Shown piece by piece: positions 9,890 through 18,618 of a DNA stretch of 64,000 nucleotides. Under the pieces are notes generated by a model. It was not told where the DNA came from and did no database searches. It worked only from the letters and a program-made list of their open reading frames with translations. A program made the translations under genes and the position numbers. Location of the stretch: NCBI GenBank assembly GCA_963778465.1, contig CAVZUK010000003.1, positions 1,922,001 through 1,986,000 of the forward strand, read 5' to 3'. This DNA is from CAVZBW01 sp963778465 (lineage in GTDB: Bacteria > Actinomycetota > Acidimicrobiia > Acidimicrobiales > RAAP-2). Each line of letters opens with the position of its first letter. Position 1 is the first letter of the stretch.

Positions 9890-9930
9890 CCGGCGTCCCG
9901 GCGCCCGGCGTCCCGGCGCCCGGCGTGCCC
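9890..9930 (+). repeat. GC-rich ~15-bp direct repeats upstream of rimM
   Basis: In the khpA-rimM gap, the unit CGGCGTCCCGGCGCC occurs twice in tandem and a third partial copy (CGGCGTGCC) runs into the rimM start. The repeat may fold into GC-rich stems. No function can be assigned. Confidence 0.5.
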
Positions 9931-10422
9931 GAAGGGGGCCATGAGGGCGCCCTGCTCGAGGTCGGCCGGATCGTCAAGCCGCACGGCGTCCGGGGCGAGC
10001 TCGTCGTCGAGCTCTGGACCAACCGGTCGGAGCGGATGGATGCCGGCTCGGTGCTCTGGTCCGACGACGGTCGTCGAATGGTGATCGCTTCGTCCCGTCC
10101 CCATCAGGGCCGATACCTGGTCTGGCTGGAGGGCGTGGGCACGCTCGAGGAGGCCGAGTCCCTGCGCTCCCGGGTGCTGCGAGCCCACGAGATCACCGAC
10201 CCCGACGTCCTCTGGGTGCACGAGCTGCTCGGGGCCCGGATGGTCACGACCGAGGGCCGGCCCGTCGGGACCGTCTCGACGGTGGAGGCCAACCCGGCCA
10301 GCGACATGCTCGTTCTCGACGACGGCCAACTGGTCCCGCTCACCTTCGTGGTCGAGCTCGTCACCGGCGACGAGGGCGAGCGCACGGTCGTCGTGGACCT
10401 GCCCGCAGGGCTCCTCGAGTAG
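9925..10422 (+). CDS. rimM: ribosome maturation factor RimM
   Basis: 165 aa. The N-terminal RimM domain begins EVGRIVKPHGVRGELVVEL and the PRC-barrel domain covers the C-terminal half (VHELLGARMVTTEGRPVGTV). It assists 16S rRNA processing and 30S head assembly, binding S19. GTG 9925 is the best start available; conservation begins about 10 residues in. It sits between khpA and trmD as expected. Confidence 0.93.
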   Translation: MPEGGHEGALLEVGRIVKPHGVRGELVVELWTNRSERMDAGSVLWSDDGRRMVIASSRPHQGRYLVWLEGVGTLEEAESLRSRVLRAHEITDPDVLWVHELLGARMVTTEGRPVGTVSTVEANPASDMLVLDDGQLVPLTFVVELVTGDEGERTVVVDLPAGLLE

Positions 10423-10432
10423 GGGAGCGGGC

Positions 10433-11167
10433 GTGCGCATCGACGTCTTCACGATCTTCCCCGAGCTGATCGAGCACTACGGCGCAGCCAGCGTCGTCGG
10501 TCGGGCCCGCCAGAGGGGCGTGCTCGACCTGCGGGTGCACGACCTCCGCCAGGGTGCGGCCGATCCGCACCGCTCGGTCGACGACGCCCCTTTCGGCGGG
10601 GGCCCGGGGATGATCCTCATGCCCGAGCCGGTGTTTCGCGCCGTGGAGTCGGTCGAGCAGGCGCAGGGGCTGCCCCGGCCGCTCCTCCTGTTGAGCCCCG
10701 GTGGGCGCCGCCTGGACCAACAGCGGGTCGAGGAGCTGGCGGCGCTGCCCGGGGGTTTCTCGCTCCTCTGCGGGCGCTACGAGGGGGTGGACCACCGGAT
10801 CGCCCAGCACCTGGCGGACGGGGAGCTGTCGGTCGGGGACTACGTCCTGGCCGGGGGCGAGCTGGCCGCGTTGGTGGTGGTGGAGGCGGTCAGCCGGCTA
10901 CTCCCGGGCACCCTGGGCAACGAGGCGTCCCCGGGGGACGAGAGCTTCGCGGAGGGTCGCCTGGAGTATCCCCAGTACACGCGGCCTGCGGAGTTCCGGG
11001 GCTGGGAGGTCCCGGCGGTGCTCCGCTCGGGCGACCACGGCCGGATCGAGCGCTGGCGGAGGCGGGAGTCGGTCCGCCGGACCCAGGAGCGCCGGCCCGA
11101 TCTCGTCTCGGCCCACGCCCTGTCGGAGGAGGAGCGTGCGCTGCTGGACGCTCCCGAGGACTGGTAG
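10433..11167 (+). CDS. trmD: tRNA (guanine-N1)-methyltransferase TrmD
   Basis: 244 aa, beginning MRIDVFTIFPELIEHYG. SPOUT knot motifs are present: LLCGRYEGVDHRI and GDYVLAGGELAALV (SAM-binding trefoil), plus the DDAPFGGGPGM loop. It methylates G37 of tRNAs to prevent frameshifting. GTG start 10 nt after rimM; rplS follows 44 bp later. Confidence 0.96.
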   Translation: MRIDVFTIFPELIEHYGAASVVGRARQRGVLDLRVHDLRQGAADPHRSVDDAPFGGGPGMILMPEPVFRAVESVEQAQGLPRPLLLLSPGGRRLDQQRVEELAALPGGFSLLCGRYEGVDHRIAQHLADGELSVGDYVLAGGELAALVVVEAVSRLLPGTLGNEASPGDESFAEGRLEYPQYTRPAEFRGWEVPAVLRSGDHGRIERWRRRESVRRTQERRPDLVSAHALSEEERALLDAPEDW

Positions 11168-11211
11168 CATGACAAACCCGCCGAATCCTCTCCCGCGGCA
11201 AGGACGCGCCC

Positions 11212-11565
11212 ATGCAACCCACGGACATCATCGATCGCGACAGCATCCGGGACGACGTCCCGGAATTCCGGGCCGGCGACACGGTCAAGGTGCACGTCCG
11301 GGTGGTGGAGGGCAGCCGGGAGCGAGTGCAGGTCTTCCAGGGCGCCGTGCTGCGCCGCCAGGGCTCCGGGGTGCGCGCCACGTTCACGGTGCGCAAGGTG
11401 AGCTTTGGCGTGGGCGTGGAGCGGACCTTCCCCGTGCACTCGCCGACCATCGCCAAGATCGAGGTCGTCACCTACGGCGACGTCCGTCGCGCCAAGCTCT
11501 ACTACCTGCGGGAGCGGCACGGGAAGGCCGCCAAGATCAAGGAACGGCGGATCAGCTCGAGCTGA
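11212..11565 (+). CDS. rplS: 50S ribosomal protein L19
   Basis: 117 aa with the L19 core [30 protein letters not shown] and [19 protein letters not shown]. It lies at the 30S-50S interface. ATG start with AAGGA upstream. In many actinobacteria lepB and rnhB follow; here the next gene is DUF2469, so both are absent from this locus. Confidence 0.96.
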   Translation: MQPTDIIDRDSIRDDVPEFRAGDTVKVHVRVVEGSRERVQVFQGAVLRRQGSGVRATFTVRKVSFGVGVERTFPVHSPTIAKIEVVTYGDVRRAKLYYLRERHGKAAKIKERRISSS

Positions 11566-11602
11566 GCGTGGTCCCGCACGAGCGACAAGGCCCGCCGCCG
11601 GC

Positions 11603-11896
11603 ATGAGCGAGGAGGAGCTCGACCGTTACGAGGCCGAGATCGAGCTCGCGCTGGTGCAGGAGTACCGTGCGGTGCTCCCGATGTTCGGCTACGTCGTCGA
11701 GACGGAGCGGCGCTTCTACCTCGCGAACGACGTGTCGGTGAAGGTTCGTGGCGACCTCGGCTCGGCGTGCGTGGAGCTCGATCTCGTGGACGTCTGGGTG
11801 TGGGACATGTACCGTCCGGCGCGCTTTGTACCCTCCGTCCACGTGATCACCTTCCGAGACGTCAACATCGAGCGGCTCCCGGACAAGGACCTCTGA
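11603..11896 (+). CDS. DUF2469 family protein
   Basis: 97 aa, matching the actinobacterial DUF2469 family: an N-terminal EEELDRYEAEIELAL-type helix, then VVETERRFYLAN and WVWDMYRPARFV. The family is nearly always found beside rnhB/yraN and its function is not established. Highly charged, no membrane segment or signal peptide. The ATG at 11603 gives the conserved N-terminus. yraN follows directly. Confidence 0.9.
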   Translation: MSEEELDRYEAEIELALVQEYRAVLPMFGYVVETERRFYLANDVSVKVRGDLGSACVELDLVDVWVWDMYRPARFVPSVHVITFRDVNIERLPDKDL

Positions 11897-11897
11897 C

Positions 11898-12260
11898 GTG
11901 GCGGCGAGCCGGTCGGGCTCCGCTGCCCGGCGGGCTCTGGGCGCCACCGGCGAGCAGCTGGCGGCCGAGTGGTACGAGGGGTCGGGGTACGAGGTGCTGG
12001 ACCGCAACTGGCGGTGTCGCCAGGGCGAGATCGACCTGGTGTGCCGGCGGGGGTCGACGGTGGTGGTCTGCGAGGTCAAGACCCGGGCGTCGGCGTCCTT
12101 CGGCACGCCCGTCGAGGCCGTGACCGGGACCAAGCAGCGCCGCATCCGCAGACTGGCGGCCCAGTGGCTGCGCGACCACAGTGTGGGGTGCGGCGAGGTG
12201 CGCTTCGACGTGGCGGCCGTGCGCGACGGTCGGGTCCGTGTCGTGGAAGACGCGTTCTGA
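11898..12260 (+). CDS. yraN: UPF0102 (YraN) endonuclease-fold protein
   Basis: 120 aa. It shows the restriction-endonuclease-like core: GEQLAAEWYEGSGYEVLDRN, then GEIDLV with the metal-binding Asp, and the E-x-K motif in VVVCEVKTR. The biochemical role is unsettled; it is a conserved companion of DprA/ComM genes. GTG start 1 nt after the DUF2469 stop. The comM-dprA pair that often comes next is instead at 46.1 kb. Confidence 0.9.
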   Translation: MAASRSGSAARRALGATGEQLAAEWYEGSGYEVLDRNWRCRQGEIDLVCRRGSTVVVCEVKTRASASFGTPVEAVTGTKQRRIRRLAAQWLRDHSVGCGEVRFDVAAVRDGRVRVVEDAF

Positions 12261-12278
12261 GAGGACTCGAGACAAGGG

Positions 12279-13103
12279 GTGGATGTGACGACCAAGACGG
12301 AGACCGGGACCGTGCGTTCGGACCGCGAGACGTTGCTCGTGGAGCGCCGGGACGGCATGGTGCAGGTCACGATGAACCGGCCGCACCGCAAGAACGCGCT
12401 CGACACCACCATGATCCGCGAGCTGCGCGACGTCTTCTTGGAGGTCGAGGACCGTCCCGACGACCGGGCGATGGTGTTGACCGGAGCGGAGGGGGAGTTC
12501 TGCTCGGGCGCGGACCTCGGGGACTCCAGCCCCGCCACCGACACGAGCCAGCCGGCGATCGTGCGCATGCGCCGCCTGGGCGATCTCGCCGTTGCACTGC
12601 ATCGCATCACCAAGCCCACCATCGCCAAGGTGGACGGCGTCGCGGTGGGCGCCGGTGCGAGCCTGGTCGTCGGTTGCGACCTCGTGGTGGCCTCGGAGCG
12701 GGCCCGCATCTCGTTCATCTTCGCCAAGCGGGGGCTGTCGCTCGACAACGGATCGTCCTGGCTGCTTCCCCGGCTGATCGGCTCGGCCCGCGCCAAGGAG
12801 CTCGCCTTCTTCGCCGACATCCTCGACGCCGAGCAGGCCAAGGAGATGGGGCTGGTCAACCGTGTCGTCCCCGTGGACGAGCTGGACGCCCTGGTGGACG
12901 AGTGGGCCGGGCGCCTGGCGGGGGGACCGACGCAGGCCCTGTCGCTCACCAAGAAGCTGCTCGACGACAGCTGGGCCTCCTCCCTGGCTCAGGCCACGGA
13001 GGCCGAGGCGCAGTCGCAGTGCGTCAACTTCGCCAGCGAGGACACCGCCGAGGCACTTGCCGCGTTCAAGGAACGCCGGGAGCCCCGCTTCACCGGGCGC
13101 TGA
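12279..13103 (+). CDS. enoyl-CoA hydratase/isomerase family protein
   Basis: 274 aa crotonase fold: MNRPHRKNALDTTM, EGEFCSGADLGD (oxyanion hole), then GVAVGAGASLVVGCDLVVAS. Both glutamates used by classical crotonase are replaced: Ser in GAGASLV and Phe in SFIFAKRG. An Asp in GLSLDNGSSWLLPR occupies the place used by PaaG-type delta3-delta2 isomerases. So it is more likely an isomerase or another crotonase activity than a hydratase (inference). Start GTG 12279, with an alternative GTG 6 nt later; AAGGGG precedes. Confidence 0.85.
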   Translation: MDVTTKTETGTVRSDRETLLVERRDGMVQVTMNRPHRKNALDTTMIRELRDVFLEVEDRPDDRAMVLTGAEGEFCSGADLGDSSPATDTSQPAIVRMRRLGDLAVALHRITKPTIAKVDGVAVGAGASLVVGCDLVVASERARISFIFAKRGLSLDNGSSWLLPRLIGSARAKELAFFADILDAEQAKEMGLVNRVVPVDELDALVDEWAGRLAGGPTQALSLTKKLLDDSWASSLAQATEAEAQSQCVNFASEDTAEALAAFKERREPRFTGR

Positions 13104-13193
13104 GTCGCCCGGCGCTGGGTCATCCTGCGCCCCGTCGCCGACCGCCGGGCTGGAGGCGCCGACTCCCTGGGGACCTATCCGCAGGGCGACCGC

Positions 13194-13742
13194 TCACGTG
13201 GCTCCGGTGCTGCGCCCACTGGTGTGATCGGTGAGGGCCCGGACCCCGGCGGCGATCTGCAACCGCAGCTCGAGGTCCATGACCAGGCCCTCTTCCACGG
13301 CGTACCGGTTGACGGGCACGTGGACGCAGGCCGCGTCGACGACCTCGCACCCGGTGTACGTCAGCACCGTCCGCAGTGCGGCGTGGGCACCCGCCGCGCC
13401 CCCGGGGGCTGCCGAGGAGTTGATCCAGGCGGCGGGCTTCTCGTTGGTCTCTATGCCGCCGACGGTCCAGTCGAGCAGGTTCTTGAAGGAGCCCGGCAGG
13501 TCGCCGGCGTACTCGGGAGTGCAGAACAACAGCGCGTTGGCGTCACCGATCGCGCCGCGCAGACGGCGCACCTCGGGCGGCAGCGGGTCCCGATCGTCGT
13601 CGGGATTGAAGTGGGGCAGGCTGGAGAGCCCGTCGTAGTAGTCGACGTTCACGTCGTCGTCGCAGAGTTCACCGGCCGTTCGTAGGACCGCCTCGTTGGA
13701 GGATCCCGCACGCACGCTGCCGCAGATCAGCAAGAGTCTCAT
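13194..13742 (-). CDS. NADPH-dependent FMN reductase family flavoprotein
   Basis: 182 aa flavodoxin-like fold. The phosphate loop is LLICGSVRAGSSN at the N-terminus, and the conserved TPEYAGDLPGSFKNLLDW contacts the flavin and substrate. Such enzymes reduce FMN, quinones or azo compounds with NAD(P)H in the cytosol; the substrate cannot be told. It stands alone, convergent with the crotonase gene. The ATG at 13742 gives an immediate beta-strand start. Confidence 0.88.
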   Translation of the reverse strand: MRLLLICGSVRAGSSNEAVLRTAGELCDDDVNVDYYDGLSSLPHFNPDDDRDPLPPEVRRLRGAIGDANALLFCTPEYAGDLPGSFKNLLDWTVGGIETNEKPAAWINSSAAPGGAAGAHAALRTVLTYTGCEVVDAACVHVPVNRYAVEEGLVMDLELRLQIAAGVRALTDHTSGRSTGAT

Positions 13743-13910
13743 GGCGCGTCATTCTTGCCGGATCCGGCGACCGTCCGTTCCTGCTCGTCAACGAGGGTTG
13801 ATCGGGCGGCGGGTGAGCACGAGACTGGTGGCCAGTGCCCGGGGGAGAATCGCTGCGGGGACACTGGCTGCAGGGATGTTTCCTGGAGGGTGGGGGTGAG
13901 GGGAGGTGTC

Positions 13911-14204
13911 GTGTCGGTCTCCGAGCAGGAACTCCGCCAACAGGTCGACCAGGCGCTCGATCCGGTCTGGCCGACAGAACGCCGGCGCGCCTGGCGACGA
14001 GCCGCGCTCAAGGAGACGGGTCACTGGGCGCTCGGGATGGCGGCCGTCGCCGCGCTCGCCCTGGGCGTCTACCTCGTCTTCGGGATCATGGTCCCGTGGG
14101 TCTTCTTCGTGGTGATCGGAGGACTGGCGGCGATCGCCGTGCTGCCCGGCCCCGACGACCAGCCGCACCTCAAACGCCGACCGGAGGATCCGGGCCGGCG
14201 CTGA
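13911..14204 (+). CDS. small two-helix membrane protein, unknown function
   Basis: 97 aa from GTG 13911. A charged N-terminal ~35 residues (Arg-rich before the membrane) precedes two hydrophobic segments, roughly WALGMAAVAALALGVYLVF and VPWVFFVVIGGLAAIAVL, separated by a very short turn, then a polar tail. This looks like a 2TM-type inner membrane protein. The start is chosen for GGGGAGG about 5 nt upstream; the frame stays open further upstream with no sign of coding. Function unknown. Confidence 0.6.
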   Translation: MSVSEQELRQQVDQALDPVWPTERRRAWRRAALKETGHWALGMAAVAALALGVYLVFGIMVPWVFFVVIGGLAAIAVLPGPDDQPHLKRRPEDPGRR

Positions 14205-14350
14205 CGGCGGACATCCCTTTCCCCGATACGGGCGATTCGCCTCGGTGCCATCCCCTGTTTGAGAAAATCAGGCCCGGGCCGAAGAAAGGATGAAGGCGTC
14301 GTGCCTCGCGGTTCTGACGGCACGCGACGAGTCGGTTCGACCGGTCACCG

Positions 14351-14935
14351 TCACGTCTGTCCCAACGCCGAGAAGATGACGAATTTCAACAGAACGTGTA
14401 CCGCAGCGGTGCCGCCCACGATGACGGAGCATCGCGATACGAGGTCCGTGACGTCGGTGCAGGCCGACACGAAGAATCCTGCGCCGGCGCCCGGCGCGAC
14501 CTGGGTGACCGTCAGCACGATCGGAGGGAACACCCGATCCGGCGGCCGCGGAAAGGGCCCCCCAAACTCTTGACGTACGACGACCTGGAACGTGGCAACG
14601 GCCGGCTGGAAGAAACAGTTCAATGCGGTGCTCACTCGGAAATGACCGCTGCGAAACCCGACGCCCTCGTTGACTGGGGAAGAGAGGCCGGTGCTCGACG
14701 TACATTTGGACTGGTCGGGAACAAAGGTGCCCTTGACGGAGCCGCTCCATCGCCCGTTGGGCGACGCCGGGACGCCCCCGATGTCGACGGGCACGTTGTA
14801 GTCGATCGTCGGCCTGGGCCGAGCGGGTGCGCCGACCGCGGCTCCCGAACCACCGACAATGAGTCCGCCCGCCAGGATGAGGCCTGTGCCACATACCGCA
14901 GCCAGCTTGCGACGAATTCCGCCTCCGAGAACCAT
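14351..14935 (-). CDS. secreted protein of unknown function
   Basis: 194 aa from ATG 14935. A signal peptide is clear: RRK, then a hydrophobic stretch ending near AAVGA-PARP. The mature part is ~155 residues, rich in Pro/Val/Gly, with four or five cysteines (QSKCTSS, LNCFFQP, SACTD, SRCSV) that could form disulfides. I do not recognise a family. It lies downstream of, and in the same direction as, the large secreted protein at 15139-18318. Base composition looks less GC-rich than the flanks. Confidence 0.6.
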   Translation of the reverse strand: MVLGGGIRRKLAAVCGTGLILAGGLIVGGSGAAVGAPARPRPTIDYNVPVDIGGVPASPNGRWSGSVKGTFVPDQSKCTSSTGLSSPVNEGVGFRSGHFRVSTALNCFFQPAVATFQVVVRQEFGGPFPRPPDRVFPPIVLTVTQVAPGAGAGFFVSACTDVTDLVSRCSVIVGGTAAVHVLLKFVIFSALGQT

Positions 14936-15014
14936 CCGGCCATCATCTCCCCGAGCAGCACCATCGGTTGTTCGGTGCCGAGCGACCGAACGCCCATGAC
15001 GTTTGGTCACTTCG

Positions 15015-15035
15015 TGACTATATATATGGCACCTG
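15015..15035 (-). promoter_or_regulatory. AT-rich island, possible promoter of the 14351-14935 gene
   Basis: An ATATATA run here is exceptional in this GC-rich sequence. It lies in the ~200-bp gap between the two secreted-protein genes, about 85 bp upstream of ATG 14935, so it could serve as a -10 region. No other feature is visible in the gap. Confidence 0.3.
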
Positions 15036-15138
15036 GATCGTTGGGCGTCAACTGGCCCGATCGGACCGGCTCGTTGCAGGCGGCTGGCATGGTGCAACCG
15101 ATCACGACGCCGCCGTAGATCGAGGCCGAGGTCTCCCC

Positions 15139-18100
15139 CTACGAGCGATCCGGTAGCCCGCAACGTGGGGGATCATCGAAACCCTTGCCCCTGAGATTTT
15201 GCGCTACCAGACGTCGGCCCCAGTTCAGGTTGGGATTCGCGTAGGTCACCCCCGATGGCGAAGATGACGAGTAGAACTGCTTCTTGTTGAACCCCAGCCC
15301 CGGCAGACCCGGACCCGCCGGTGCGAACAGGCGAGTGAGGATCTGTTCGCTCGGTGCCATGCCATACCAGAACTTCCCGGGACCCCGCAGGAAAACCACC
15401 GATGAGATAGGGGCACCGCTCCCGGTGAAGCCGAAGGTCTGCTGGTCTTGGGCCACGTCCGGCTCGTCATAGAATTGTGTTCCGACCAACCCGCCGGAAT
15501 TCTCCTTGCAGAACAGTCGGCGTGCGTTGCTCGGTCCGGTGGGCGGCGGGGGCTCGATCTGGATCATCCGCGGATAGGCGATCGGCACGAGCGTCTGGTA
15601 ATAGAATCTCTGCGTCGCGACCTGCAGGGCGTTCACCGCGGCGGAAGAGTCGGGGGGCAGCCGCCAATCGGAGTCCACGTGGTTCGCCGTCGTCTGCAGC
15701 TTTCCGTAATCGCTGACGATGAGCAGGCCGACGGTGGTCAATGCGCGCTGTGCTGCGTCGAAGCGATCCAGGATCGCGGAGGCGAGCTGGCTCGTCGTGG
15801 CCTTGATGGCTCCGTCGAGCGTCGGCGATCCGTCCGGACGGGTCGACGCCGCTATCAGAGAGAGTCCTGCGCCGATGGCGTCCAGGAAGAGCTTGTAGGG
15901 CCTCTGGCCGATGGTGTCAAAGAAGATCTTGGTGGCGTTGACGAAGAAGGCGATCAGGGCCAGACCGCTCGGGCCCGCATTTCCCCCCGGCCGGTTCAAA
16001 GCGTCCTGGATCTGTTGCCCGATGGCTTGGAGATCCACGTACGCCCGGGTACCCGAACGCTCGAAGGGCCGTTGAAGCGCAGCGAGGTAGGTCTGGACCT
16101 GGTTCAGGTCGGAGATCTCATCACCGAGCTGGTTCTTGACGGCGTTGAAGTCGGCGGCGGTGAAGTCCTCGCTGCCCGGATAGCCCATCCGGGCGAGGTC
16201 GAGCGCCTTTTGGTGCCAGTCGGCTTGGTAGTGCTGGTAGTAGGCCTTGCGGACGTCGCAGGAAACGGCGTCGACTTCGCAGAGCCGCAGCTGGTCGCCG
16301 ATGTAGGTCTCGGCGGCGGCTTGGCCTCCGGTGAAGGCCGGGAAAGGCTGCGGCGGTTGGTAGGCCACCGAGATGAGGCCGGTGTTCATCGTGCCTGCGG
16401 CGTCGGGGGAGTCGGAGACGAGAGGGGCAAACGAGAAGTCGTTCCTGGACCGAGCCAGGACTCCGGTCAGCTGGCCCGACTGACCGAGGCTGGTGCTCGA
16501 CTCGGCCACCGGCGGGACGATCGGGGCGGTGGCCTGCAAGGAGATGGCGCGCCCAACGAGGGCGTAGCTGCCCGGGGCAGCCAGGGTGTTGAACAGGGCC
16601 TGGTTGCCGCCGAGCTCATAGACCCGGCGACCGAGCGAGCCCTCCAGCACCCGAACGGCGCCCACGGTCTGGAGGATGATGAGGGAACCTGGGTACAAGC
16701 CTTGGCCGAGGTTGGAGATGGCGAAACCGAGTTTGGTCTGATCACGAATATCCGCCGCCGTTCCCGCATTCGTGTTGGTCGGCCATATTTGGTTGTTGGC
16801 GAAGGTCGGATCGGACGCCTGCACGGGAAGCAGCGAGTAAGGGTCGAGGGCGAGGAGATGGATGCCGGCGGTGGCTCCGGCGGGGAGTGTCGCCGAGTAG
16901 GACTGTGAGCCCACCTGAATCACGTCGGTGGTCGCACTCGACCCCGGTGCGGCAGTCGCGAAGTTCGGGTACTCGGGCGTCACGAAGTCGTAGAGGTTGG
17001 TTGCGGTGTTCACCTGGAGAGACCCGGCGATGTCGCCGCTCGCCTTGGCTTCGGTGAGGTTCCCGGGATAGCCCACGTCGCTCCAGGCGCTGTTGCTGGC
17101 GGCCCCGGGGATTCCGATTATCGAGAAGGCGGAACCGAGGACGCCGGTGGTGACCCGACGTCGCTCGTCGGCGTTGAGATCGTGGCCGAGGATCCTCTCC
17201 AGGTCGACGAGGCGGTTGAGAGCCCCGGGCGCAACACCGAGGCCGCTGACGATCATGAAGTAACCGAGCTTGCCCGAGAATTTCGTGGCGATGCCCACAA
17301 GTTGAGCGACACCGGAGTCGTCGCGAGGCACGTCGCCGAAATCCACTACGGCCCGGGTCGTCCGGTCGAGCACGGCGAAGTGGAGCCCGAAAACAGCCTC
17401 GGGGTTGTTGACCGGGTTGCCGTTGATCTCGATGGCACTTGGGGGATCGCCCGCGAGGGTCTCGATCGGTACGCCGATCGGAGGATCGTCGGGGCGGGCG
17501 CTCACCATCACGGACTGATCCGATGTCGATCCGGTCGCCGGAGCCGTGTCGGGCTGGAAGTGCACGGTGACCGAGAGCTGGTACGACCCCTCCAGCCCGG
17601 GAGTGAAGACGGGCTTCGCCGACCGGGCGTCCTCCAGGGTGGCTCCCGAGTCGGCGGGCTGGGCGATCAATCGCCAGTCGAAGCCGAACTGGCCGTCAGG
17701 AATGTCGCCGTTCAGGTCGGCCAGCACCGCCACCTGGCTCACCCCGGGACGAAGTCCGGCGCTGATGGAGAGATTGCCGATGCCGGTGCCGCTGTTCGTG
17801 GCTGACACCCCACCCGGGGAGCGTGAGCCGAAGACGCGGACCCCCAAGGCCGGAAGTGCAGGCGAGGCGACGTCCGCCGTTACGGGGTCGTTGGCGCCAC
17901 CAACCGACACCGTGATCGACAAGGTGGCCGTGTCGGTCGGGTGTTGGGATGGGTTCGTAGCAGCGCGGGGAGACGGGGTGGTTGTGGTGCTCGACGGGGT
18001 GGTCGTGGTGCTCGACGGGGTGGTCGTGGTGCTCGACGGGGTGGTCGTGGTGCTCGACGGGGTGGTCGTGGTGCTCGACGGGATGGTGGTGGTGCTCGAC

Positions 18101-18318
18101 GGGACCGTGGTGCTCGACGGGACGGTGGTGGTCGAGCCAGTGGGGATGGAGGTCGTTGCGGATCCATTCGTCGATGGTCCGGACCTGGGCTCCGCGCCCG
18201 CTTCGTTCACCGACGCAACGGAGAGGACCGGAAGTATCAGCACCACGGCCAATAGCGGCACGAGCGCCTGCCAGGCCCGCCGCCGGCTGACACTCGGAGA
18301 ACCTACGGGATCGTCCAT
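15139..18318 (-). CDS. large secreted protein with Thr/Ser/Pro heptad stalk
   Basis: 1059 aa. N-terminal signal peptide (SRRRAW, hydrophobic core, cleavage near NEAGA). A low-complexity stalk at about residues 48-115 follows, with five exact SSTTTTP heptads. Next comes a beta-rich part with an Ig-like strand pattern (YQLSVTVHFQPD) and two similar strands, FGLHFAVLDRTTRAVVDFG and GIHLLALDPYSLLP, faintly like an ILEI-type carbohydrate-binding fold. The C-terminal ~450 residues look alpha-helical. No LPXTG or membrane anchor is seen. No family recognised; probably an extracellular or surface protein. AAGGAG precedes the ATG. Confidence 0.75.
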   Translation of the reverse strand: MDDPVGSPSVSRRRAWQALVPLLAVVLILPVLSVASVNEAGAEPRSGPSTNGSATTSIPTGSTTTVPSSTTVPSSTTTIPSSTTTTPSSTTTTPSSTTTTPSSTTTTPSSTTTTPSPRAATNPSQHPTDTATLSITVSVGGANDPVTADVASPALPALGVRVFGSRSPGGVSATNSGTGIGNLSISAGLRPGVSQVAVLADLNGDIPDGQFGFDWRLIAQPADSGATLEDARSAKPVFTPGLEGSYQLSVTVHFQPDTAPATGSTSDQSVMVSARPDDPPIGVPIETLAGDPPSAIEINGNPVNNPEAVFGLHFAVLDRTTRAVVDFGDVPRDDSGVAQLVGIATKFSGKLGYFMIVSGLGVAPGALNRLVDLERILGHDLNADERRRVTTGVLGSAFSIIGIPGAASNSAWSDVGYPGNLTEAKASGDIAGSLQVNTATNLYDFVTPEYPNFATAAPGSSATTDVIQVGSQSYSATLPAGATAGIHLLALDPYSLLPVQASDPTFANNQIWPTNTNAGTAADIRDQTKLGFAISNLGQGLYPGSLIILQTVGAVRVLEGSLGRRVYELGGNQALFNTLAAPGSYALVGRAISLQATAPIVPPVAESSTSLGQSGQLTGVLARSRNDFSFAPLVSDSPDAAGTMNTGLISVAYQPPQPFPAFTGGQAAAETYIGDQLRLCEVDAVSCDVRKAYYQHYQADWHQKALDLARMGYPGSEDFTAADFNAVKNQLGDEISDLNQVQTYLAALQRPFERSGTRAYVDLQAIGQQIQDALNRPGGNAGPSGLALIAFFVNATKIFFDTIGQRPYKLFLDAIGAGLSLIAASTRPDGSPTLDGAIKATTSQLASAILDRFDAAQRALTTVGLLIVSDYGKLQTTANHVDSDWRLPPDSSAAVNALQVATQRFYYQTLVPIAYPRMIQIEPPPPTGPSNARRLFCKENSGGLVGTQFYDEPDVAQDQQTFGFTGSGAPISSVVFLRGPGKFWYGMAPSEQILTRLFAPAGPGLPGLGFNKKQFYSSSSPSGVTYANPNLNWGRRLVAQNLRGKGFDDPPRCGLPDRS
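17974..18125 (-). repeat. 21-bp tandem repeats encoding SSTTTTP
   Basis: About five near-identical 21-bp units plus degenerate ones at the promoter-proximal side, in frame with the secreted protein. Change in copy number would lengthen or shorten the stalk by 7 residues without a frameshift. Confidence 0.85.
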
Positions 18319-18618
18319 CCGCCTCGGCTCCTTCGCGAAGTTTTTGGCTCGCGTGTGACGATTCTGTCGGGGCCACCCTCAAACAACCCGGACCCGAGGG
18401 CCACGATGCGCAGACCTTAGTGTGTTTGGTTCCCTCTCTCCTCAGCCCGTCCTCGTACCACCGCCGGATCAAGACGACGCGGGGCTGGCTCCTCGTCGAC
18501 GGCGGCAAGGCGGAGTTCGTGGCCCCCGCCGGTCCGAGGCGCCCGAGTTCCCACAATCGCCCGCTGACGTCCCTCGCTAACCGGAATCCGACTCCGCTTC
18601 GAGTGCTAGCTTCCCTGG
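18319..18618. other. 300-bp divergent intergenic region
   Basis: It separates the secreted-protein gene (-) from the MFS gene (+). Besides the AAGGAG ribosome site on the - strand and the TAGCTT -10 near 18607 on the + strand, I see no gene or hairpin. The short frames here show no homology. Confidence 0.5.
18607..18612 (+). promoter_or_regulatory. -10 element of the MFS gene (leaderless type)
   Basis: TAGCTT ends 6 nt before ATG 18619, and no Shine-Dalgarno is present. Confidence 0.4.

Noticed and set aside
14936..15163. Longer N-terminus for the 194-aa secreted protein, starting at 15163
   Set aside because: The upstream part has no conserved character and would bury the clear signal peptide that begins at ATG 14935.
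17970..18130. Regular repeats resembling a CRISPR array
   Set aside because: Units are contiguous 21-bp tandem repeats without spacers and encode in-frame SSTTTTP heptads.
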